This document shows, one piece after another, positions 1 through 5,500 of a DNA stretch of 5,500 bases. The position numbers were made by a program, and so were the translations under genes. The notes beneath the pieces are model-generated. The model saw nothing but the letters and a program-made list of their open reading frames with translations. It ran no database searches and had not been told where the DNA came from. Location: the NCBI GenBank assembly GCA_008363265.1, contig RHKR01000196.1:1-5500 (forward strand), in the 5' to 3' direction. Numbering within the stretch: position 1 is the first letter of the stretch; each line of letters begins with the position of its first letter. This DNA comes from Chlorobiota bacterium. Lineage in GTDB: Bacteria; Bacteroidota; Ignavibacteria; Ignavibacteriales; Ignavibacteriaceae.

Positions 1-1446
1 ATCGTTGATCAGTGTCAACAGGTTTTTCCCGCCTCCTTTTATCGACTCAACATACAGCGTCAGTTTTGGGTCATCAACGTTGAGGGCCAACAGGTTGGTG
101 AAGCCGAGGATCGCGTTGAGAGGTGTGCGGATCTCATGGCTCATATTGGCCAGAAACTCTGATTTAAGCCGGGATGCTTCGAGGGCACGTTCTTCAGATT
201 CAATCAGTTTTTTTTCAGTTTTTATTCTCTCATCGATCTCACGCTGAAGTTTCTTCACTGCATCGGAGAGCTCTGTTGTCCGTTCTTCAATTTTCTGCTC
301 AAGGAGGGTGTTGATATCGCGCAGCCGCTGCTCGTATTTTTTTCTGGCAGTTACGTTCACGATCACGTTGAGCACCGCAAGCTCTCTTTGATAAAATATC
401 TGGGAACCGCGGATCTCTCCGACGATCCTGTCTCCGCATTTCGTGATCATCTCGATCTCGTAAGGCGCTATCTCTTCACCGCTCAGGCGCTTACGGGTGT
501 TCTCCTCGACCACTGAATGAAACTCACTGGAGACGAACTCGAAGATGTTACGGCCAACCACTTCGCTTGTCTCGTAACCCAGAACATCGTGTATTGCGTC
601 ATTCACAAGAAATATTTTCTGATTCCTGTGCAGGATGACGAAGTCGGGGAGCTTTGCCACGAGTTCCCGGTAGAGTTCTTCCGATTCCTTTATAAGAGCA
701 TTGGAAGTGGCGAGCTCATTTACCGCGAACTCGAGTGATTCCACCATCTCGTTGAACGACTCACTCAGTTTCCCTGTCTCGTCGCCGGAAGTGACTCCGG
801 AACGCACTTTGAGATCACCCGCAGAGACTTTACCGAAAGCCTCGACCAGCTTAACGATCGGCTCTGAGATCACTTTCCCTATAAAGAGGGAACTGAGAAA
901 ACCGATGAGGATCACAACAAAAGAGACAATTATCCCGTATAACTGAACATTGGCCAACTGCTCGTTCGCCAACCGGAGTGAATACGCGATGTAAAGATCA
1001 CCTATTTTCCTGTTCTCAAATTCAATGGAAGTTTTAAGGTAGTAGACCGAGTCCGTTAAAACACTGTTCGTTGTGTCATGAAGATGAACCAGATCCACTT
1101 TTAATGCTTCATCTTTATTTACACTGGCAACTGCCAGGCCTGATCGATCAGTAACCACCAGATATATCACATCCTTGTTCTGTGACGCGAGTTCGAGTAC
1201 AGGATCGATCTGATCGAAGAGCCGGAGATTGAGGGGGGCACTGACCCCATGAGCCGTCATCTTTGTGAAAGAGGCAACACCATTTCTTACTTCAGCCGTT
1301 GTTCTCTTTTTAGCAGTGGTTACCATTATTATAAATAGAATGGAAGTGAGCAGAACGAAAAGCATCGTGATCATTAACGAGAGCTTCATTCTGATACTGA
1401 ATCCTGATGTGATGATCCTGCTTGAGATAGTTTTGAATTGTTTCAT
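1..1446 (-). CDS. Membrane sensor histidine kinase (HAMP-PAS-HisKA), C-terminus cut by the window edge
   Basis: This is the first 482 residues of a two-component sensor kinase; the reading frame is open to the window edge. Seen in order: a short cytoplasmic N-terminus; TM1 at about 21-43; a periplasmic sensor of about 120 residues (45-167, probably PAS-like Cache/CHASE type); TM2 at about 168-190; a HAMP linker (about 191-245, with 'SEPIVKLVEAF' and 'DETGKLSESFN'); a PAS domain (about 256-370); a charged coiled coil (372-428); and a HisKA H-box 'FLANMSHEIRTPLNAILGF' with phospho-acceptor His437. The ATPase domain, and any receiver, would lie beyond base 1. The ATG at 1446 is preceded directly by an in-frame TAG, so no earlier start is possible; a weak GGTGA lies 4 nt upstream. 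A start at Met20 is less likely because it has no ribosome site. The gene follows the regulator-cyclase after 69 nt with no visible terminator, suggesting co-transcription and partnership. The signal sensed is unknown. Confidence 0.93.
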   Translation of the reverse strand, partial: MKQFKTISSRIITSGFSIRMKLSLMITMLFVLLTSILFIIMVTTAKKRTTAEVRNGVASFTKMTAHGVSAPLNLRLFDQIDPVLELASQNKDVIYLVVTDRSGLAVASVNKDEALKVDLVHLHDTTNSVLTDSVYYLKTSIEFENRKIGDLYIAYSLRLANEQLANVQLYGIIVSFVVILIGFLSSLFIGKVISEPIVKLVEAFGKVSAGDLKVRSGVTSGDETGKLSESFNEMVESLEFAVNELATSNALIKESEELYRELVAKLPDFVILHRNQKIFLVNDAIHDVLGYETSEVVGRNIFEFVSSEFHSVVEENTRKRLSGEEIAPYEIEMITKCGDRIVGEIRGSQIFYQRELAVLNVIVNVTARKKYEQRLRDINTLLEQKIEERTTELSDAVKKLQREIDERIKTEKKLIESEERALEASRLKSEFLANMSHEIRTPLNAILGFTNLLALNVDDPKLTLYVESIKGGGKNLLTLIND

Positions 1447-1515
1447 CTATTCACCATCCGGGTGTTCTCAACCGGGAAGAAGGCTTTTGTCTGCAGAACT
1501 GGGATAATCCGTCCA

Positions 1516-2970
1516 TCAGTTCAGCTCCTCACGAGTTGTGGTGAATTTACTGATAAAATTTTCGAGTTGGATAAAATGCGAAGTAAAAACTATGCGGTAT
1601 TCACCATCAGGCTCTTTTGTAATCACTTTGGCGTAAACGGTTTCAAGTACTTCTTCCTGCTCATGTGCGTAAAGGCTCATTTTCAGATTGGAAAAAGGGC
1701 TTAGTCCGCGATTACAGCCGAGAACCCCTCCCGTAATGGAGACATTCCTGAGTTCGCCGCTGCAGATCGTCCTCTCGGATTCTGACTCCTCCATAACCTC
1801 AAATGTCGCACTAATACCCGAAGTTACAGTACGGGTTTCACTCTGTCCGGTCTCAAGCGCAGCATTGAAAGTCCCGGATATTGATGCAATGTCGAACAAA
1901 TGCACAGGCTTGATCACACCTTTAGGGTTAACCTTGTATACATCGCGTACAGTTATCTCACCCGAAACGAGGTTCACGGTCTGCTCTGAAACGAGGGTTT
2001 GAAATCCGACAGTGAAGCTCTCTATTCTTGCAGTCAGGTTCACGTTTCTGCCGACCACACCGTATTTCAGTCGTTTTGGAGAACCGATGTTTCCGACAAT
2101 CACTTCTCCCGAGTTTATCCCGATACCCATCTGTACCTCGGGTAATCCGCGTTCTTTCAGTTCGCGGTTCAAGAGTCTCACTTCATTTTGCATAGTCAGG
2201 GCGCAGGCCACGGCCCTGTCAGCATGATCTGATCTCTCAAGCGGGGCACCGAATATTACGAGGAGTGCGTCACCCAGCACTTCATCAATTGTTCCCTCGA
2301 ATGAAAGAATAATATCTGTCATTCTTCCAATGAAGAGATTGAGCAATTGCAGGGTACCGGCAGGGGAGAGGGTCTCGGCTGAGGAGGAGAAACCGCGAAG
2401 GTCTGCCATCAGTATCGAAACTGTTCGTAGCTCACCACCTGGCTTGATCTTAGCGGGATCCTCAAGAATACTCTCCACTATCTCATCAGAAAGGTATGTT
2501 CCGAATACACCGGTGATGAAGCGGTTCCTTTTTTCCAGTTCAGTGATCTTTTCTTCGAGTTCAGCCTGAAGTGCCCTGATCTTGAGTTGGCTCTTCACTC
2601 TCGCCAGCACTTCCTCACTTTCGAAAGGCTTGCTGATGAAATCGACCGCGCCGGCCTGAAATCCTCTGACCTTGTCATGCACCTCGTTCAATGCAGTCAT
2701 GAAGATTACAGGTGTCTGTGCGGTTTTAGGATCGGATTTCAATTTTTGGCAGGTTTCAAACCCATCCATACCGGGCATCATCACATCGAGGAGGATGAGG
2801 TCGACGGGGTTCTCTCTGAGTATGTCAATCGCATCCTGACCGCTGGAGGCAAACGAGACATCAAGGTTCTCATGGAACAGAAGACTCCCGAGTACCTGGA
2901 TATTTTTTGGGACATCGTCGACGATAAGGATCTTGAAGCGAAACTGCTTTTCAGCCGTTTGATTTGACAT
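1516..2970 (-). CDS. Response regulator with class III nucleotide cyclase output and C-terminal PilZ-like module
   Basis: This 484-residue cytoplasmic protein should make a cyclic nucleotide under phosphorylation control. Residues about 11-128 are a receiver with acidic Asp18/Asp19, phospho-acceptor Asp62 ('LILLDVMMPGMDG'), Thr92 and Lys114 ('SKPF'). A helical linker (about 128-150) leads to 'FGTYLSDEIVESIL' (156-169), the cyclase-transducer element typical of class III cyclases. The catalytic domain spans about 180-345. It keeps metal-binding Asp190 ('MADLRGF') and Asp234 ('LGDALLVIFG') and transition-state Asn311 and Arg315 ('VNLTAR'). The base-recognition positions are Glu230 and Gly304, where adenylate cyclases have Lys and Asp/Thr; Glu is the guanylate-type residue. 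Residues about 385-478 look like a PilZ fold, with 'NVSITGG' (409-415) matching NxSxxG but no RxxxR motif upstream. There is no Shine-Dalgarno at the start. The sensor kinase downstream is the likely partner. Family assignment is firm; the product (cAMP or cGMP) and the PilZ call are inference. Confidence 0.93.
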   Translation of the reverse strand: MSNQTAEKQFRFKILIVDDVPKNIQVLGSLLFHENLDVSFASSGQDAIDILRENPVDLILLDVMMPGMDGFETCQKLKSDPKTAQTPVIFMTALNEVHDKVRGFQAGAVDFISKPFESEEVLARVKSQLKIRALQAELEEKITELEKRNRFITGVFGTYLSDEIVESILEDPAKIKPGGELRTVSILMADLRGFSSSAETLSPAGTLQLLNLFIGRMTDIILSFEGTIDEVLGDALLVIFGAPLERSDHADRAVACALTMQNEVRLLNRELKERGLPEVQMGIGINSGEVIVGNIGSPKRLKYGVVGRNVNLTARIESFTVGFQTLVSEQTVNLVSGEITVRDVYKVNPKGVIKPVHLFDIASISGTFNAALETGQSETRTVTSGISATFEVMEESESERTICSGELRNVSITGGVLGCNRGLSPFSNLKMSLYAHEQEEVLETVYAKVITKEPDGEYRIVFTSHFIQLENFISKFTTTREELN

Positions 2971-2993
2971 TTGAGCCGCGTTACTTAGATTTG
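2963..2993 (+). promoter_or_regulatory. Candidate Bacteroidetes-type promoter for queC
   Basis: TAGATTTG at 2986-2993 matches the Bacteroidetes -7 consensus TAnnTTTG exactly. TTTG at 2963-2966 lies 19 nt upstream, within the usual spacing for the -33 element. Transcription would start near 3000, leaving an A-rich leader of about 48 nt before the queC ATG. The -33 element falls inside the first codons of the divergent cyclase gene, so the two promoters would overlap. Found by eye only. Confidence 0.4.
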
Positions 2994-2994
2994 A

Positions 2995-3024
2995 ATATTA
3001 AAAAAATAAACTTAACCATTTCAA
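2995..3024 (-). promoter_or_regulatory. Candidate sigma70-like promoter for the regulator-cyclase gene
   Basis: On the minus strand TTGAAA (3024-3019, 5 of 6 matches to the -35 consensus) is followed after 18 nt by TAATAT (3000-2995, 4 of 6 to the -10 consensus). Transcription would begin near 2988, giving a leader of about 18 nt. The region is A/T-rich, so chance matches are common. Members of this phylum also often use a different consensus, so the call is tentative. Confidence 0.35.
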
Positions 3025-3047
3025 AAGAATTAAAAAAAGAGTGAAAG

Positions 3048-3737
3048 ATGGCCAAAAGGGCTGTGGTGCTAACCAGCGGGGGATTGGATTCAACGACCGT
3101 CGCTGCAGTTGCAAAGAATGAAGGATATGAAATCTACTGTCTGAGCTTTAATTACGGACAGAGGCACAAACAGGAGTTGATCTCTGCAAAAAGGGTTGCT
3201 GAATATTTCGGAGCAAAAGATCACCTCGTTATCGATATTGATCTCAAAGTTATCGGTGGATCCGCACTGACGGCAAACATCGATGTGCCGAAGCACCGTG
3301 AAGAGAGTGAAATGAGTAAGGATATTCCGGTAACTTACGTTCCGGCGAGAAACACGATATTCCTTTCGTACGCGTTGGCGTTAGCGGAAGTGCTGAAAGC
3401 AGATGATATTTTTATCGGGGTCAACGCCATCGACTATAGCGGTTACCCTGACTGCAGACCGGAATATATCTCCGCGTTTGAGAGGATGGCAAATCTTGCC
3501 ACCAAGGTTGGTGTTGAAGGAACAACGCACCTCAAGATCCACGCGCCTCTTCAGGACCTCAGCAAGAAGGGAATAATTGAACTTGGCCTGCGTCTCGGGG
3601 TCGACTACTCAATTACCCACTCATGCTATGATCCGGCACCTGACGGAAAGTCGTGTGGTGAGTGCGATAGCTGCCTCCTAAGAAAACATGGCTTTGAGCA
3701 AGCCGGAGTACCAGATCCGATCGAGTACATCTTATAA
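3048..3737 (+). CDS. queC: 7-cyano-7-deazaguanine (preQ0) synthase QueC
   Basis: QueC converts 7-carboxy-7-deazaguanine to preQ0 using ATP and ammonia, a cytoplasmic step toward queuosine in tRNA. The 229-residue protein has the family's usual length. Seen: the ATP pyrophosphatase P-loop 'SGGLDSTT' (10-17); 'FNYGQRH' (34-40); '[14 protein letters not shown]' (97-110); '[18 protein letters not shown]' (123-140); and a C-terminal zinc site of Cys193, Cys203, Cys206 and Cys209 (C-x9-C-x2-C-x2-C). All catalytic and metal-binding landmarks are intact. The ATG at 3048 follows an A-rich leader with only a weak GAG-type ribosome site (AGAGTGAAAG), normal for this phylum. No queD, queE or queF lies beside it: upstream is a divergent signalling gene and downstream a convergent secreted protein, so it is probably monocistronic. 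The terminator begins directly after its stop codon. Confidence 0.97.
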   Translation: MAKRAVVLTSGGLDSTTVAAVAKNEGYEIYCLSFNYGQRHKQELISAKRVAEYFGAKDHLVIDIDLKVIGGSALTANIDVPKHREESEMSKDIPVTYVPARNTIFLSYALALAEVLKADDIFIGVNAIDYSGYPDCRPEYISAFERMANLATKVGVEGTTHLKIHAPLQDLSKKGIIELGLRLGVDYSITHSCYDPAPDGKSCGECDSCLLRKHGFEQAGVPDPIEYIL

Positions 3738-3739
3738 AC

Positions 3740-3776
3740 AAAAAAGGCTTGCCGGTGATCGACAAGCCTTTTTTTT
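3740..3776. terminator. Bidirectional rho-independent terminator between convergent genes
   Basis: AAAAAAGGCTTG (3740-3751) pairs with CAAGCCTTTTTT (3763-3774) around an 11-nt loop. The stem has a 6-bp G/C-containing core (GGCTTG/CAAGCC) extended by A-T pairs. Reading rightward the stem runs into eight T's (3769-3776) just after the queC stop. Reading leftward the A run at 3740-3745 becomes a U tract, so the same hairpin can end the transcript of the convergent secreted-protein gene, whose stop is at 3792-3794. Confidence 0.9.
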
Positions 3777-3791
3777 GAATAATTCAGGTGA

Positions 3792-5495
3792 TCACTTAAG
3801 AAGTGTCATCTTGATATTTTTAACGAACTTACCGGCTTTGATCTGAGCGAAGTAAACACCTGAAGCGTGCGATGACGCGTTCCAGATAACTTCATGATAG
3901 CCAGCTCCTTTAACCTCTGATACAAGATTGTCAACGAGTTTACCTGAAGCATCAAAAATGCTCAGTTCAACCTGGCTCTCCTGTGGGATCGAGAACTGGA
4001 TTCTTGTTGAAGGATTGAACGGGTTCGGGAAGTTCTGGCTCATCGAGAATGATTCAGGGATCGAATTGTCAACTTCAACGATATCGGAATATTCAAATCT
4101 TCCGTCGTTATCGATCTGACGGAGTCTGTAATATGTTTTACCCGTCAGGCTGATCTGATCCGTGAAGCTGTATACCTGACGTTCAGTTGTTGTACCTTTA
4201 CCATTGATGAAAGCAACTGTTGTGAAAGTACCGTTATCGAAACTTCTTTCAACTTCGAAGCCATAGTTGTTTATCTCTGTCGCGGTCTCCCAAACGAGAT
4301 TTACACCGCTCTGTGAAGCGCTGGCTGTGAATGATGTTAGTTCGACAGGAACCGGAGGTGCAACCTGACCGTTGAATTTGTAGATACCGCCAACAGTTGC
4401 ACTGGTATTGAAAGCACCGGCCCAGCCTGTGGTGTTATCGAAGAAGGCGACAGCGAGGTGCTGGAGGCCAACCTGTGATGTATAGTCAGTCCAGGTGGTA
4501 CCATCGTTGATCGAATATGAACAACCTGTAAAACCCGTGGTTGAACCGGTGGAAACCCAAGCATTCAGGGTTCCGGGTACGTAGCAGTAGTCTGCATCAT
4601 AGAAATTACCGGAAGCAACAATTGGTGACCATGTTGCTCCACCATCTGTGGTTCTGTAATAAAGAGGGGTTGCTGCAATAACATCAAGGATGATGCCGTT
4701 GTTCTGGTCTCGCATTTCGATCTTGAACTGGTTGCCTACTGCAATAGGTGTAGTAAGGGCTGACCATGTGGCACCCTTATCTGTTGTTTTGATAATTCTG
4801 CCTTTGTTGGTGGTGAACCATGCAGAGTTTCCGACCGCGCTGTAGTAACCAACCACGCCGTACTCATCAGCTGCAACAGGAGCAGGAAGATTTGCCTGGG
4901 CAACGCGTGTCCAGGTGTCACCGCCGTTGGCAGTTGTATAAATCTCAAAATATCCACCATTGGGATCGCCCATGGTAAATCCTTCGTTCTCATTGAAGAA
5001 ATGAAGGACGTTAGGGAAGCCGGCAGGAGCCGCGAATGTTGCGGTTGTCTGGTGAACCCATGTGGTACCGCCATCGGTCGTCTTAAGGATTCTTCCGCCA
5101 CCAGCGGTTGCATTGAACACAGGCATGTAAGCCGTGGTTGCGCTTGTACCGAAGATCATCGATGAACCCCAGCCACTTGTGTATCCGGTTGGAACACCGG
5201 GAGTCCAGTTAGTACCGCCGTTTGTGGTCTTGGTGTACTCTGTGATATAGGTGGTGGTTGAAGTACCATTGTAGGCAGCAGCCCAAACAACGTTGTTATT
5301 CACAACAGAGATATAATTGATACCTCTTGAAGCGGTAGCGAATCCGGTATTCTGGATTATCCAGGTACCATCTTCAGTGCCTCTTACGACCTGATCCTTC
5401 GAAACCTTTTTGGGATTCTGGATATTTGTGGCCTCGGTGGAGACGAAGGCAACGATGAGAAAAAGCGACAGGAAGAAAGTAGTTACTTTATTCAT
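3792..5495 (-). CDS. Secreted beta-propeller (Asp-box/Ycf48-like) protein with FnIII-like module and T9SS sorting domain
   Basis: This 567-residue exported protein has an N-terminal signal peptide (Lys3, hydrophobic core about 6-18, possible cleavage near Ala22). Residues about 40-378 carry repeats of the form T-x-D/N-x-G-x-x-W: 'KTTNGGTNW', 'KTTDGGTTW', 'TTANGGDTW', 'KTTDKGATW', 'RTTDGGATW' and 'SINDGTTW', ending at Trp97, 146, 195, 244, 289 and 335, with an incomplete copy at Trp45. This spacing of 45-52 residues suggests a seven-bladed propeller like Ycf48/HCF136 or Asp-box proteins. Residues about 381-477 form an FnIII-like module ('VELTSFTA', 'GFEVERSF', 'YYRLRQIDNDGRFEYSD'). Residues about 483-567 are a T9SS type A sorting domain ('QNFPNPFNPSTRIQFSIP', ending 'FVKNIKMTLLK'), implying export through the outer membrane with removal of the tail. 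The binding target is unknown; no catalytic residues are recognisable. Only 5 bases precede the ATG, so the ribosome site and promoter are outside the window. The start is chosen because it gives a complete signal peptide. Confidence 0.9.
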   Translation of the reverse strand: MNKVTTFFLSLFLIVAFVSTEATNIQNPKKVSKDQVVRGTEDGTWIIQNTGFATASRGINYISVVNNNVVWAAAYNGTSTTTYITEYTKTTNGGTNWTPGVPTGYTSGWGSSMIFGTSATTAYMPVFNATAGGGRILKTTDGGTTWVHQTTATFAAPAGFPNVLHFFNENEGFTMGDPNGGYFEIYTTANGGDTWTRVAQANLPAPVAADEYGVVGYYSAVGNSAWFTTNKGRIIKTTDKGATWSALTTPIAVGNQFKIEMRDQNNGIILDVIAATPLYYRTTDGGATWSPIVASGNFYDADYCYVPGTLNAWVSTGSTTGFTGCSYSINDGTTWTDYTSQVGLQHLAVAFFDNTTGWAGAFNTSATVGGIYKFNGQVAPPVPVELTSFTASASQSGVNLVWETATEINNYGFEVERSFDNGTFTTVAFINGKGTTTERQVYSFTDQISLTGKTYYRLRQIDNDGRFEYSDIVEVDNSIPESFSMSQNFPNPFNPSTRIQFSIPQESQVELSIFDASGKLVDNLVSEVKGAGYHEVIWNASSHASGVYFAQIKAGKFVKNIKMTLLK

Positions 5496-5500
5496 GGATC

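Noticed and set aside
517..946. Plus-strand open frames (73 and 81 residues) in the kinase region
   Set aside because: The minus strand here encodes continuous HAMP and PAS sequence of the sensor kinase. The plus-strand frames overlap each other and have no recognisable content.
1447..1515. Possible frameshift joining the cyclase and kinase into one longer gene
   Set aside because: The kinase frame has a TAG directly before its ATG, and the cyclase frame ends after a complete C-terminal module. The 69-nt gap encodes no domain remnant in any frame.
2587..2967. A 126-residue plus-strand open frame opposite the receiver domain
   Set aside because: It is antisense to a receiver domain with all catalytic residues intact, its translation resembles no family, and no promoter or ribosome site supports it. 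It is a shadow of the real gene.
3090..3296. A 68-residue minus-strand frame inside queC
   Set aside because: It is antisense to the intact P-loop region of queC and has no independent support.
3788..3795. Palindrome GTGATCAC at the end of the secreted-protein gene
   Set aside because: It is only 8 bp, does not extend, and overlaps the TGA stop codon. No partner copy is placed as an operator, so chance is the simplest explanation.
4337..5113. Alternative minus-strand frames of 75 and 125 residues inside the secreted-protein gene
   Set aside because: They lie within the propeller region in another frame. The main frame shows clear periodic Asp-box motifs, and the alternatives have low-complexity, unstructured composition.
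3792..5495. Near-repeated DNA (ACC/GGT-rich motifs) considered as a tandem DNA repeat
   Set aside because: The similarity is at protein level (TTDGGTTW-type motifs), with diverged codons and variable spacing. It reflects propeller blades rather than a tandem nucleotide repeat.

Overview
The window reads as an ordinary chromosomal segment from a member of the Bacteroidota/FCB group, most likely an Ignavibacteria-like lineage. The strongest evidence is the last gene, a secreted protein ending in a type IX secretion (T9SS) sorting domain of the 'QNFPNPFNPST' kind. That domain follows a fibronectin-like module common in Ignavibacteria and relatives. Start codons lack strong Shine-Dalgarno sequences and sit in A-rich leaders, as is usual in this phylum. 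The taxonomy is inferred from protein style, not from a marker gene.

Layout: (1) 1-1446, minus strand: the N-terminal 482 residues of a membrane sensor histidine kinase (two transmembrane helices, periplasmic sensor, HAMP, PAS, coiled coil, HisKA with the phospho-His). It is cut by the window edge before the ATPase domain. (2) 1516-2970, minus strand: a response regulator whose output is a class III nucleotide cyclase, with a C-terminal PilZ-like module. It lies 69 nt upstream of the kinase, probably in the same transcript. (3) 2971-3047: a short A/T-rich divergent promoter region. (4) 3048-3737, plus strand: queC, a preQ0 synthase of queuosine biosynthesis, standing alone. (5) 3740-3776: a strong bidirectional terminator between convergent genes. 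(6) 3792-5495, minus strand: an exported protein with a predicted seven-bladed beta-propeller, an FnIII-like module and a T9SS sorting tail.

The kinase and the regulator-cyclase plausibly form a signalling pair: a periplasmic or membrane cue leads to phosphotransfer, then to a change in cyclic nucleotide synthesis. The cyclase keeps both metal-binding Asp residues and the transition-state Asn/Arg pair. At the base-recognition positions it has Glu and Gly in place of the adenylate-type Lys and Asp/Thr, so cGMP is a real possibility as product. Its C-terminal module has the PilZ NxSxxG motif but no RxxxR motif. queC and the secreted propeller protein appear functionally unrelated to this pair.

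I found no mobile element, CRISPR array, tRNA or rRNA, and no clearly new multi-gene system. The most unusual item is the receiver-cyclase-PilZ-like architecture with non-adenylate specificity residues.
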